NCBI GenBank assembly: GCA_034359265.1
Contig: CP136894.1
Span: 27,310,501 to 27,374,500 of the forward strand
Length of the DNA stretch: 64,000 nt
Source: Canna indica
Taxonomy: Eukaryota > Streptophyta > Magnoliopsida > Zingiberales > Cannaceae
Direction of reading: 5' to 3'
Under the pieces are notes generated by a model. It made no database searches, had not been told where the DNA came from, and was given only the letters and a program-made list of their open reading frames with translations. The translations under genes were made by a program, and so were the position numbers. Positions 42,218-52,758 of this stretch are shown in pieces. Positions within the stretch are counted from its first letter, which is position 1, and every line of letters starts with the position of its first letter.

Positions 42218-43078
42218 ATGCTCACCTTACTTCTGAATGTACCACGCATGCGCGCTCGCCTCGCAAATATGTGGGAGAAACCTGTAGAAGATAGGGGGAA
42301 GAACCCATTGGTGGATGAGCTGTTGAGGCCTATGAGGGCTTCACAATGTCGGAAGCATAAGGTTTCGAGGGCGAGAGTAGAGGCAGCCGATTCATCGACT
42401 TCTTTGGACTCTCTAGTCTTCCTCGGCTCGCTAGCTAGGCGTCGGAAAAGAGACGGACATTCAGAGGAGAATCTTCTTGCCGAAGCACCCGTCCGTCCTT
42501 GGGAGAATGAGCCCCATCTTCCAGAGGTGGCGATGGGAGCCAGTACATTAGCAGGGGTTCGTAGGCCAAGTTTGGTGTTGCGTCTTCACCCCAGCAATCA
42601 ATTGGTTTTTCCTGAAGGGGTAGATCCTTGGGCGTACGTCTAGTTTTTGCTAGGTAAGCTAAAGGAGTCTTCGTCGAGAGAGTGCGAAGCGCAATCCCGG
42701 GAGCTTGAAGCCTTTAGACTTAAGATGATTGAGATGGAAAGAGGTATGGCGGTGAAGGTCGACGAAGTCACCCGTTTGAATGTGGTAGTTTCTGAGTCCA
42801 CCGCCCGGACAATAGAGAAGGTAGGCATGGCCATGGCGGAGCTGGAGATGATCTACCTGGACCTCTTTGTCGTGGTGGCGGAAAAATCTCGTCTGAAGGC
42901 TGAGGCTGAGGAGGCTAGGGACGAGGTTGTGAGGTGCAACTTGGCTAGGGAGATCCTTGAGGGAGAGATGGCATGCCTCCGAGATGGCGCTTTTGCCATG
43001 TATATGGAAGGTTTTGAGAGGGTGGTAGACACTGAGACTGAGGATGACTTTTCTTGGTCTCTTGGAGGAGTCACTTAA
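42218..43078 (+). pseudogene. Coiled-coil ORF opposite to the gypsy genes
   Basis: Two frames, broken by one stop at 42641-42643. The first (from 42218) gives MLTLLLNVPRMRARLANMWE, then a basic/Ser-rich segment and LHPSNQLVFPEG. The second (42647-43078) is a Glu/Lys/Ala-rich probable coiled coil (RELEAFRLKMIEMERGMAVK, ARDEVVRCNLAREILEGEM) ending FAMYMEGFERV. This resembles the coiled-coil ORFs annotated as 'putative gypsy type transposon' in plants. It lies antisense to the gag and protease remnants of the same element. Such an antisense gene (gene 23) is known in the Tat element Grande. The function is unknown. Confidence 0.55.
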
Positions 43079-43427
43079 TTAAGCTGCAACTCCAAGCCAA
43101 TTCTCATTTTCTCCTAGAGGGTTTCTTGCTCTGGAGAAGGATGTTCCTGTTGAGTGCGCCAAGGCAGGGGCAGTTTCTTTAAACTTTTCACTTGCTAGCT
43201 CTGGGAATTCTTTGGGGTTGGTTATTTGCCTCCCCCCCCACCCCACCCTTTTAGCTGACAATTTCTCCTGCGTGGTTTTATTTTGTTTGATAACCTCTCT
43301 ATAACAATTATTTCTCCTTTGTGAGCTTTATTTTGTTTTGTTTTATGCTTTATAATTCTCTTTTGCTTTATTTTTCACGAGGGGAATGTACTTGTCCGAC
43401 TTTCTGGGATCTTGGTTTTAGGATGAA
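43079..43427. other. T-rich spacer after the coiled-coil ORF
   Basis: Contains a C-run (43231-43250) and repeated TTTATTTTGTTT words. No gene is seen. Confidence 0.4.
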
Positions 43428-43742
43428 TCATCTGAAATTTGGTTTGAGGTTGGACCTTCTAAAATCTGGTCCGAGATTGCACCTTTAAAAGTCTGGTTCG
43501 AAGTTGAACCTTCTGAAATCTCCTTTGAGGTTAAACCTTCATAAATCTGGTTTGAGGCTGAACCTCCTGAAATTTGGTTTGAGGTTGAACCTTCTGAAAT
43601 ATGGTCTGAAGTTCCTCTAAGATTAACCTTTAGAAATCTGGTTTGAGGTCGAACCTCTTGAAATCTGGTTTGTGGTTGAACCTTCTGAAATCTAATTTGA
43701 GGTCGAATCTCTTGGAGTCTGGCTTGAGGTTGAACCTTCAAG
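43428..43742. repeat. 27-bp minisatellite, about 11 units
   Basis: The unit is close to ACCTTCTGAAATCTGGTTTG plus AGGTTGA, 27 bp, repeated about eleven times with one longer unit. Because 27 is a multiple of three, the minus strand keeps an open frame of 9-residue repeats (EGSTSNQIS-like). The ORF is a by-product of the period, not a clear gene. Confidence 0.85.
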
Positions 43743-43774
43743 TTCGAGAGTCTGAATCGAGCTCTGCTTAGGTA

Positions 43775-44365
43775 AAATTTCGTGTGAATGACGGCGTGGT
43801 AGTTAGAGATCTATACTCGGGAGTTCATGCCGAGCTTAACAAAGAGTGTAAGGCGGAAATGCACGTGAAGAGTTGAATAAGGGCTCTATGATCGAAAGTT
43901 GTGGTGTGGTAGCTAAGAATTGCACTCTGGGGTTCAGGCCAAGCTCGCTGAAGAGCGTAAGGCGGAACCACACACGAGGAGTTGAATAAGGGCTCTAAGG
44001 TTGGAAGTAGTGGCGTGGTATCCAAGAACTACACTCGGGGGTTTAAGTCGAGCTCACCGAGGAGTATAAGGCAGAACCGTGCGCGAGGAGTTGAATAAGA
44101 GCTCTAACGCCGGAAGTAGTGGCGTGGTACTCAAGAACTGCACTCGAGGAGTTCAAGCTGAGCTCGCTGAGAAGCGTAAGGCAGAACCGTGCACGAGGAG
44201 TTGAATAAGGGCTCTAAGGCCAGAATAGTGGTGTGGTAGTCAAGAACTGCACTCAGGGGTTCAGGCCTAGCTCGCCGAGGAGCGAAAGACGGAATCGTGC
44301 ACAAGGAGTTGAATAAGGGATCTAAGGCCGGAAGTAGTGGACGGGTAGCCAAGAACTGCATTCGG
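43775..44365. repeat. 109-bp tandem repeat, about 5.5 units
   Basis: TTGAATAA, the same point of each unit, occurs at 43873, 43982, 44091, 44201 and 44309, a step of 108-110 bp. Units contain GTGGCGTGGTA, CAAGAACTGCACTC, CCGAGCTCGCCGAGGAGCG and AAGGCAGAACCGTG. A related 106-bp array is at 49080-49760. Short ORFs through it are periodic artefacts. Confidence 0.9.
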
Positions 44366-44768
44366 TGAAAATCGAAGACGAGACTCGGTGAAAATCGAGC
44401 TCACGAGAAGCACGCTTGGGGTCGCTAGGGCGTGGTATCCCAAAATAGACACTAAGGCTGGCGAGCCAGACTGCTGAAAATTGAGTTGTAGTCGCTGAGT
44501 GGGATGCAAGGCTTATGGAGCTGAATACCGTGGCCTTGATGGTGATAATTTGCATTTAGGGGCTTGGGTCGAGCTCATGCGTGTGGACTCAAGCGAGTTT
44601 CAAATAAAGTATTTGTTAAAGCAACGAGATTGTCATAGTGGTTTCCTTTTCATTCATAGAATGAAATGCAACGAACGTAACTTTATTTGAGCAATAAAGA
44701 TATTGTGCGTACAAGGGAGCGCTCTTTTCTGAGTTTTATTGATGAGTTGATCATGTGTGGTCTTCTTT
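44366..44768. other. Unassigned internal region of Tat-like copy 1
   Basis: It follows the tandem repeats with partial repeat-like words (AAATCGAGCTC, GGTCGAGCTC). No domain was recognised on either strand. Confidence 0.35.
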
Positions 44769-44957
44769 TCAAGGCTTGAGCCAGGGTTGCTTTCGCATGT
44801 CTCGTCCCGAGTTTGGTTCGGAGGTTTCGGCCAATTGTTTGTTTTTGACCCTAGGACGTGCTTGCGGACCGATAAGCTCATTCCATAGTTCGGTCACCTT
44901 TGGTTTGAGGCATTCAGCGTAGCACCATCGGGCTTCTTTCTGATCAACATGCAACAC
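44769..44957 (-). pseudogene. Protease-end remnant of Tat-like copy 1
   Basis: MLHVDQKEARWCYAECLKPK corresponds to the segment after the gypsy protease (VVHADHKEARLCYNERLK at 25250 in the plus-strand element; GILHANQKK at about 50230 in copy 2). The rest, rich in Lys and Pro, has no recognised motif. No RT follows. Confidence 0.6.
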
Positions 44958-45342
44958 GTGGAAGAGAGAACGTTGGCATAACCCCTAGAGCAAGGCATGC
45001 CCTAGGGCGCTCGGCACCCTCCACAACGTCTGGGCTAGAATGACGCCCAATTCGTAAGCCCTGTGGTGTGAACCTACCTCAATCAATAACTGTAGGTCCC
45101 TGCAAAGCTCTCATGGCCACCCATTGCTGATCGACTTCATCTTCTTCATAAGCCCGAGGTGCGAACCCACAACAATTCCTAGTCTATTTACTATCAGCTC
45201 AAGGATGACTTCCAGAGGAATGAAAACACGCAGCACTCCCAGTTTCATGTCGAAGCTTAAGACGCGAGGAAAAGGGAGAGGCATCAGACTTTTAAAGATC
45301 CAAGAGAGCCTCCCCATCTAATGGCCATTGGCCACCCCCAAC
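44958..45342. other. Unassigned stretch between gypsy remnant and solo LTR
   Basis: Open frames exist on both strands at 45111-45321, but no family motif was recognised. It is probably further protease-upstream sequence of copy 1 that has diverged. Confidence 0.3.
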
Positions 45343-46135
45343 TAACGGAGCAAGGCTCGTTCACTAGCAGTAGGTACTCGAGTACCTCAAAAATAGACAG
45401 TTGAATCTCTAGGCCATAATTACCCTCCTATAAGAATTAAATGCTGAAGGAACTAATAGGCGGCGGGGCACGTGAAAAGGTATCCCCCCCCCTCGCAACT
45501 GTCACATTAACCACAGAAATCGAATAATCGCGGGGCTACAGAATCAAAGCACACCGAGTTCTCCCGCTCCAGCAAATTGCTTGAGGATAGAACACGGAAA
45601 GTACTCAGATACTAGGCCGAGATCAGAAGCTCGACATGAATTAACAACTCGACAAATGAACATAAGTCGACACACTAGTAGAACTCGGCATGAAGTCCTC
45701 GGAGTCCGACCAAGCTCGAGGGCTATGGACTAGACTAGCTCTTTGGGTTCAGCCGGACCAGGCCTGAATGCCCCCGCACTCATGAACCAGATTCAGATCG
45801 AGCCAACTATAACTTAGCCTGGGGGCTCCACCCAGCCAAAAAAGGATATTAACATCCTCAACTTGACAGTAATGAGCCCACTATCTTCGGGATCAACTTC
45901 AACCTGTTCAGGACATATCCCCATAAGATTATGGGGGAAATCATTGCCAAACATCCCTGACCTGCCTCATGAAACATACACGATACACATCAGGTATACA
46001 CTCGATTTCAATTCCATACCCATCATTTGATATTCCTTATCATTTGAGCTTCAGAGTGTTTTGTAGGTCACCATAGGAGCTGTGCTAGACTAAGGAGACG
46101 CGGAGGCCCGCCTCATCCCGACTTTGGCAAGAACA
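45343..46135 (+). mobile_element. Tat-like gypsy solo LTR, 793 bp
   Basis: Starts TAACGGAG (a TG start mutated to TA) and ends GGCAAGAACA. Flanks are CCAAC on both sides (45338-45342 and 46136-46140). Its last 400 bp align with the LTR of the plus-strand Tat-like element (21433-21775 and 23222-23307). The end is certain from that alignment; the start rests on the 5-bp match. Confidence 0.6.
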
Positions 46136-46570
46136 CCAACAAAAATAAATCTTTCAAGTTTCAAAATTTCTACGCTGGATACCCTAAATCCTCTAATGTG
46201 GATTTCCCATTTGGCTTGTCCTATTTCAATAGTAAAATCATCTAAATGAGGGCATTTCCCAATTGGCATATAATTTGAAGTATTCCAAATGCCAGAACGA
46301 GAGAGAAGAAGAGCAATTATTTGACCACAAAGAATCATGAAAAGAACAAATGCATCTAAAAGTTCATAATGTTGAAATAAAATAGTATCCTTAGAAGAAG
46401 AAAATGAACAAATCCTATTAATGCAATGGCAATTATTCACGATTTTATGGAAATAAGTGGAGTTGGAATCACCATCCGTAATCTACTTAGACTTGGACTT
46501 GGCCCACCACTTATTTGTCTCTAAATAACAATTGATTTATTATAAGAAGTTTTAAAGACCTCTAAAGAAG
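46136..46570 (-). pseudogene. LINE 2 reverse transcriptase start, broken
   Basis: Across frames: WWAKSKSK, a stop, ITDGDSNSTYFHKIVNN, then YMPIGKCPHLDDFTIE (usual LPIGKSPGLDGFT). These are the segments just before the RT palm. The catalytic boxes are absent. Confidence 0.7.
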
Positions 46571-46849
46571 CAATACAACCATTTGTTTTATAGGTTATTT
46601 AGAAAGAGTCCAAATGATTGCTCCAAGAAGATAAAGCTTGTCTAGTATATCTAAGTCATATTAATGAAAATAAATTAGATGGCTTTAAATGACGAGAGGC
46701 CTCATTCCAAGCATTGGAAATCGCAGTAGAGGACTCAAGTTATTCAGTTCAGACATTTTGAAACTTAAAAGATCCATTTTTTATTGGTATTCATGGGTGA
46801 AAAGATGACAATTGAAGAGTGATAAAAAACGCCTTGGTATAGATGTTTA

Positions 46850-47432
46850 ATAAATATCGTACCAAAGAAATAAAGCCAATTCACATTAAAAAAAGCCCGA
46901 TCGAAATGGATTAAAACGCAATCGAACCCAAAACAATTATTACATCAGAGAAATGGAGAACTAGAAATGTCTACATCAACGAGACCTGAATATATATTAC
47001 AAATAAAACTACGAAAAGCTCGAATAGAGGTCGCAACTTGAAATTCTGAAGCCAATTTCTTATCTTTCACATTAATTAACAATGGAATAAAAGTCACCAC
47101 ATATCAGGTATTAGAATTTGTTCTAGCACAAAATGTGGGTATATAAAACAAATTATTCACTACTTTCAAACATCACAATAGCATGACTTGAGTTTGGATC
47201 AATAGAACATGTGTTTGATAGATGTTTAATCGCATAGTGCACCAACAAAAGATTTCACAACACCCACCCATGAACCCTCGAAAGAGTGAATCATCTTTTG
47301 AGCCATCACTTCATCAATGTGTGTCTCCTGGAGACTAACAATCTTAAAGGAAAACTTTTTGATTAACCAAGAAATATGGTTAGTTACTAGGCCCCTAGTA
47401 GTACCCTTGGAGTTCCAATTTAGGAGGTTCAT
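46850..47432 (-). pseudogene. LINE 2 endonuclease, broken
   Basis: Starts MNLLNWNSKGTTRGLVTNHI, with SLQETHIDEVM (ETK-type Glu region). After stops come SSSPFLCNNCFGFDCVLIHF and DRAFFNVNWLYFF (usual RLDRALAN..W). It resembles LINE 1 at 12234 but is a different copy. Confidence 0.75.
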
Positions 47433-47870
47433 GATAAGGAGGAGAGTAGAGCAGAAGCACCCAGTTCATCCAGAGAAGAACATGGTCATTTAACTCTAGA
47501 GGGTCGATCAAAGGGAGAACTTTGTTTAGGAGCTTTAGATGGCTTTGGCTAACAATGAGTAGAACGAGGAGGTTATTTTAGGGGCTACTTTTGGTAAGCT
47601 TGGAATACTAGACTCACACACCATCTGCTTCAATTCATCATCCTAGATACATGAGTAGTGGTAGCCGAATTGAAGGGCGACAAGGAGCAGTTGTAATAAT
47701 CATGTTTCTTATTGAACATAGTTAGCACCGAGTTGTAGAGGATTTGAGCCTTTGAGATTTGCTTTAAGGAGCCATTCCATGGTGTCTTCACCTGTTTCAA
47801 CTAAATTTTGTGTAGGAATGATTATTTGAGTCATTCGGGTAAAATTTGTTATTTCTGTCTTTTCAAGTCT

Positions 47871-48178
47871 AGACTTTTTCTCAAGTCTGTATTAGGGTGC
47901 TCGTTGGAGGACTATATGATATAAGCATCCTCTTGGCACCAAAAATTCCGATAATTTTTAATTGGATGGAAATAAGCTAAAGACCGATTTTTGAGAAATT
48001 TTAGAAAACCTTTAACCCATCTATTTTTGACCCAAGGGATTTTAAAATTTTTGGTTTTCGTAAATTTGTACTAGAATCCAAATTTTGGATTTTGATCCTT
48101 AAGAATTTTGATTTTTTTGATATTTTTATTGAATCCAAATGGGGGTATTTTCTTATTTACACTTATGTTTTAAAGTTA
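47871..48178 (+). repeat. Diverged fragment of a copia LTR
   Basis: Aligns with the middle of the LTRs at 37687 and 59497: GAGGACTATATGATATAAGC, TTTTGGTTTTCGTAAATTTG and TTTATTGAATCCAAATGGGG occur in the same order. Both ends are missing. Confidence 0.7.
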
Positions 48179-49079
48179 ATGGAGAATAAAAATAAATAGA
48201 GACATTAACTTCCTTTGGCTTCCAAAGATACTCCGGAAGGTCATACCATTGGCTCCGTGGCACCGTAGACTTGGAGTTCACGCCCTTGACCGAGTATTGT
48301 GAGTTGATAATATAAATCTGTGATGTGCTCTTAGTTCTTATGCTTAGATATAGCACGTTTTAAAATGCATGACAAGTTTGATCCATCATGTTTCATAGTA
48401 TGCCATTTTCCGTTTTGAAATGCTGAATTTCTAGGACAAGTATCTTTGAAAAGATTTCCTTTACTTAAAATAAATCAAATTTGGAAAAAGAGGAAGTTGA
48501 AATGGTTGTATAATGATTTGGGTTTCCGCTCTCTGATCTTGGATGTTTGAACACGATTATGGATTGGGAGACCCTATTATTTTGGCTCTCAGATTGTGAT
48601 AATTGATCAACATTTTAAAATTATAACAAAACTATTTTGATCTGCATTGGGAGGAGTCTTAGACAGAAACTGTAGCAAACAACAGTGACATTAGCCTTTT
48701 TGCACCAATGTTTTGTACTCCATCTAGCAGGAGTGTTGCTAGCCTGGCATGATGGCCCCATGTTTGGATCTGCTCTAACAAACCACTATGAATATGATAA
48801 TAGCTCTGGATATGAGACTCCCCATTTTATTATTTTATTACATTTGTTTTGGCATTGCTTATTATGTTGAAATGAAATGTTAATATATGTTCATTATCTT
48901 CTGCACTTGTAAGCATGATTTTAAGTGATATTTGATTCAAATATTATATTTCAGTACTTGGTTTTCGAGTTTCCTCATCATACTGGGAGAGTATCCTGAC
49001 ATTTATCGATCAGGGGTGTTAGCTGTGGATGAATTCCCTGTTAGAGATATGAGTCGAAATGCTTGTCGATGGAGTGGGA
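48179..49079. other. Unassigned stretch, possibly LTR sequence
   Basis: No coding motif was recognised. A TTATATTTCAG acceptor-like site at about 48944-48954 precedes 100 bp that stay open on the plus strand. Similar splice-like layouts occur at the ends of long gypsy LTRs (compare TTTTGCAG near 35995). The origin is unresolved. Confidence 0.3.
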
Positions 49080-49760
49080 GCTTGTTATTGGTGACTGAGG
49101 CCGAGGATTGTGCCTGAGATTGAATCCCATGTTATAGATACAATTAGTTATGATCGTACCTTGAAGGTAGTAGTTTGGCGATTGTGGAAACCAGGGTGTG
49201 GCGATTGTGAGTGTGAAATTGAAAGCTCAAGCGTGATAGGTGAGGCGCAAAGGAATGAAGTAGCGAGGGTTCTAAGACATGCAATAGTGGCGCTTAGGCT
49301 GAGTAAGGGCTCCGAGGATGAAATTAATGGCGCTGAGGCCGAGGACTGTGCTCGGGGGTCAAGCTGAGCTCGCCGAGGAGTGTAAGGAAGGACCGCGTGA
49401 GGGGTGGATAAGGGCTCTAAGGCTGGAAGTAGCGGCACTGAGACCGAGTACCACTCTCAGGGGGTCAAGTCGAACTCGCCGAGGAGAATAAGGCAGGACC
49501 GTGCGAGGGTTGGGTACGGGCTCTGAGGCCGAAAGTAGCGGCGTTGAGTCCGAGGACCGCGCTCAGGGGGTCAAGCCAAGCTCCCCGAGGAGAATAAGGT
49601 AGGACCGTGTGAGGGATCAATAAGAGCTCTGAGACCGTAAGTACCAGAGCTGAAGCCGAGGACCGCGCTCGGGGGGTCAAGCCGAGCTCGCCGAGGAGCA
49701 TAAGGCAGGACCGCGCAAGGGGTCGGTAAGCGATCTAAGGATGGATGTTGCACGTCGGTG
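49080..49760. repeat. 106-bp tandem repeat, about 6 units
   Basis: Equivalent points (AGGGCTCT-like) fall at 49411, 49517, 49623 and 49729, a step of 106 bp, with more degenerate units to the left. Units share CCGAGCTCGCCGAGGAG, AAGGCAGGACCG and GCTCTGAGGCCG with the 109-bp array at 43775-44365. ORFs within are periodic artefacts. Confidence 0.9.
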
Positions 49761-50000
49761 ATGTTCTTGTCTCGGCTTGCAGGACATTCACTCTGACAGC
49801 GAGATGGCCATGAGATTCCTGGTCACACACACAAAGATGTGAAACGTATTATCTTTATTGATGCGAAAAAAAATTCTTTACACAATGTAGTTTTCAAAGG
49901 TGCTATGCTCAGTCCGAGTGTCGTTGTGCTTACCAAGGAAAAAGAGGGAGGAGAGGAGAAATCGGTGATTGTCTATGGTTTGATCTGAGCTTAGCTGAGC
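49761..50000. other. Spacer between repeats and gypsy linker
   Basis: No recognisable feature; AT-rich in the middle (49840-49890). Confidence 0.3.
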
Positions 50001-50258
50001 TCAGGCTCGTGTCTTTGTATCGAGTGGTGCTCGATTTTCAAGTTGCGCCAAGTCGGGACCCTTTTTGGGCACCTCTGCTTGGGTCTCGTTTGGGGGTTCC
50101 CACTGATTGTTCGCCCATGGGCATTGAGATCGCCTCGTAAGGCAGAGTTTCTGACTCTTTCTTTGGTTCGGGTGCCCTTTGTCTGAGGCATTCGTTGTAA
50201 CATCGACAAGTTTCTTTTGGTTGGCATGAAGTATGCCTACTTCCGTTTCTAAAAACAA
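50001..50258 (-). pseudogene. Protease-RT linker of Tat-like copy 2
   Basis: EVGILHANQKK corresponds to the conserved segment after the protease (compare LHVDQKEAR at 44957). The remaining 70 residues are polar and carry no RT motif. Two overlapping frames suggest a frame change. Confidence 0.5.
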
Positions 50259-50426
50259 GAAATTTTAGTGCCTTGTGGGGGTCGATAGGACGGCTCCCAA
50301 ACTGTTTAATAAAAGTCGTCCCAATATCATGCGGTTGAGATTGTGGATGTCAATGACCAGGTAATGCACGTCTATTATCTTTTCTCTTGGCTTGGAGTTG
50401 AATGTTGTCCTTAGCCATATGGAGCC

Positions 50427-50711
50427 TCAAATGTTGACTCTCTCTCCTGAGAAACCCACCAAGTCTCCCTTGTAGGGTGAGAGTGAAGCTCTAGTTAACT
50501 GCATTTTCTCGAACGTAGAGTGGGGGAGGATATCAATTGAACCGCCCTGATCCACTAGGACTTTCTTAATGATAAAGTTCCCCATGACCACAAAAATCGC
50601 GACTGGGTCGAGTAGGTTTTTGTCAATCCCTTGGAAATTACATTCATAGAATGATATTACCGGAGTTTTAGAGACAAGCTCATATGGTCGAGCAATGTCG
50701 TCGATCGCCAT
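50427..50711 (-). pseudogene. Aspartic protease of Tat-like copy 2
   Basis: MAIDDIARPYELVSKTPVIS, FYECNFQGIDK, then FIIKKVLVDQGGSIDILP. The catalytic Asp is kept; the usual DQGSS is DQGGS. 94 open residues. The Tat-like element at 24830-25070 has the same order. In an active element it cleaves the polyprotein. Confidence 0.8.
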
Positions 50712-50717
50712 AATTTC

Positions 50718-51730
50718 TCAGAGGGATCTCTTTTTGGTGGAACTTGATTCGCCTCCTCCTGCAAATCTGTCGGCTATGTAGTCAATGATCTCTCGAACTT
50801 CGTTTCCTGGGCAGTTGGCTCGATCGTTGTCTCTCTGACCTCCATGATGCTTCAAAGGCGTCTGGCTTTGGCTTCGGTGTCGGTGATCTTGGCTCCTGCT
50901 CCGACCATGTTCTCTTTCGTGATTAATGTATTGATCGAGGCATCCTGCGCGGACTAGGTCGTTGAGCTGGTCTCCGAGCACCACACAATCTTCTGTGGTA
51001 TCCCCATAGGTGTCGTGGAAAGAACACTTTTTGCTCTTGTCGGCATTGAGTGGCAGTTTCACATTGACGGGGTGCTTGAGGATGGTTACCTTTATTGTGT
51101 TGAATGGAGTGTACTTCTCATACCAAGCATTCGGGCGGGGTGGTGACTTTGACCTCCTATAGTTATCTTGTTATCCCTCTCACGGCGATTTTGATCCTCG
51201 CCTTTCTTGTCAGTTTTTTTGGATTTCTTGTCTTTAGCGATATCATTAACATTTTGCTATCGGCTTTTGTGGCCTCATGGAACTTCTCCATATCTATGTG
51301 GCTTGTATCCTTCTCCTTGAACTCGGCCATGTCCTTAAGCCTTACCAGGGCGATCTGGTTTATGAAGTGTTCGATTTTAGCCCGTGCTTGGTAGAAAACA
51401 ACTCGACTTGTGGGTTGAGATTCGAGATTTCTGCGGCCCTGACCTGGAATCTCTGTATGTAATCCCTCAATGACTCATGTTGCCCTTGCTTGACGTAGTT
51501 TAGGGAGTCCTCGGTTTTGGAGTAGATCCAGGAAGAGGAGAACCATCTGGTGAAGATGTGGGAGAGTTCCACGAATGTGTATAGACCCCGATTGAAGAGA
51601 GGAAAATCACAATAGTGCGGCCTTCTCTATGAAGGTAAGGAAGGCTCTGCAAATGACATGATTAGTTGCTCCATTGAGGAGCATCATGTACCTGAACATT
51701 GAGGAGACCTCGTCCCGGAGGATGAAAATT
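50718..51730 (-). pseudogene. Gag of Tat-like copy 2, broken
   Basis: From 51730: DEVSSMFRYMMLLNGATNHV, CRAFLTFIEKAALL, a stop, FSSL, then SHIFTRWFSSSWIYSKTEDS, VKQGQHESLRDYIQRF, NLNPQVELFSTKHGLK. The C-terminal part (51062-50718) has KKCSFHDTYGDTTEDC, an incomplete zinc knuckle, and ends REIIDYIADRFAGGGESSS just before the protease. Frame changes lie near 51560 and 51370. Confidence 0.85.
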
Positions 51731-51764
51731 GATCTGCTCAAGACAGAATATGTTTAAGGTGGAG

Positions 51765-52070
51765 GTAATAGAAATTGGGATCGTCATACCTGAGTCTCTG
51801 TATATATTGCAGGAAAAGGAATGATTGGCGATGATATCGCTCGATAATATCGTAAGGATGTTGCTCATAATGGGCCGAGGCTATTCCCGGAGATGCTGGG
51901 CTTGTAATGATGAATCCCTTGTAGTTGATGAGGATGTGGGTGTCCTTGTATGGCCGGGTGGAGCTCTGAGCTAATTAAACCGTCTGGTCTGACTTAAGTT
52001 TGGTTCATGAGTGTGGGCGCTTCTGGGCCTAATCCAGCAGGGCCCAAAGTGATAGTCCAGTCGAAGTATA
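51765..52070 (-). repeat. LTR-like remnant of Tat-like copy 2
   Basis: Matches 41029-41330 (GGTGGAGGTAAT, CATAATGGG, TGTATGGCC-GGTGG). It abuts gag directly, so leader and PBS have been deleted. Confidence 0.55.
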
Positions 52071-52384
52071 TTGAGAAATTTTTCTCAACTTTTCATCGAC
52101 TTTTTTCGTTTTGCCTCAATCCATAGGTATGATGGTTAGTTCAAAGTTGTGATAGCTAGAGTCCTTAAAAAGGGATGTTTGTGGGGTGTTGCTTTAGTTG
52201 TCTTTCTCTTTCTTGCTCTTAGATTGACTGCTGAACTTTTACTATTAAAAATAGTCTTACTGCATTATTTCGAAAAGTGTAATCACTTAGTTTGGTTAAA
52301 CCAGCTTGATCCTTATCTTGTTTTGAAACTCTTATGATTACACCACTATGAAGTATTCTTTAATTTTGTTGTGTATCTATTCTT
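52071..52384. other. AT-rich spacer
   Basis: No gene or repeat signature was recognised. Confidence 0.4.
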
Positions 52385-52530
52385 TTTTAAACAAAGAAAA
52401 CTAGTATTTCAATTCAAGAGTAATGAAAAGGGATACAAGTTACAAGGAGAAAAAAGAGAGCCAACAAAGGGCCCAGTGAACAAATACACTGCACAAACGC
52501 CACTACACCACAAAAGAACCAAGTGTCGCA

Positions 52531-52757
52531 TCAAGGGAGTAGAAGAAGGGTTCCCACAGCTCTGAAAGCAAGTTCGAAGAAAGATCTGCTACTTCCATCG
52601 AACACCCTTAAATTCCACTCAAACCAAATCCAAGATCTCCATATCATTACTAATCGAAAGAGCCTTTGGACTTCATTTGTCTCCCACGCGGAATCCCCTT
52701 CCCAAGGTTTAAAGTCAAGAGAAAAATGGGTGGAACGTGAGAGCCTCATGAACAACA
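52531..52757 (-). pseudogene. LINE 3 segment after zf-RVT
   Basis: LVMIWRSWIWFEWNLRVFDG and SSRSFFELAFRAVGTL match the region that follows zf-RVT in plant LINEs (usual W..WxxRNxRxFxG). It is separated from zf-RVT by the solo LTR. Confidence 0.7.
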
Positions 52758-52758
52758 T

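Larger units (their letters stand above)
41029..45342 (-). mobile_element. Degenerate Tat-like gypsy copy 1
   Basis: Read on the minus strand: protease-end remnant (44957 down), 109-bp tandem repeats, 27-bp minisatellite, an ORF on the opposite strand, then an LTR-like region to 41029. RT, RNase H and integrase are absent. The edge AAGGTGGAGGTAAT at about 41030 is shared with copy 2 (51765). The arrangement of tandem repeats and an antisense ORF in the 3' region is known from Tat elements such as Grande; assignment to that lineage is inference. Confidence 0.55.
46136..47870 (-). mobile_element. 5' part of a second L1-type LINE
   Basis: On the minus strand: the ORF1 end (about 47870-47433, weak), endonuclease from 47432, linker, then the RT start, which ends at 46136 where the solo LTR begins. 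The remaining RT is not found on the other side of the LTR, so the LINE is truncated. Confidence 0.7.
49080..52070 (-). mobile_element. Degenerate Tat-like gypsy copy 2
   Basis: On the minus strand: LTR-like remnant (52070-51765), gag, protease, linker, then a 106-bp tandem repeat. As in copy 1, no RT, RNase H or integrase is present between protease and repeats. Confidence 0.65.

Noticed and set aside
43775..44365. A CRISPR-like array
   Set aside because: Units repeat head to tail over their whole 109 bp with no unique spacers; this is a plant retroelement tandem repeat.
49080..49760. Minus-strand ORFs with periodic sequence
   Set aside because: They follow the 106-bp repeat and carry no domain.
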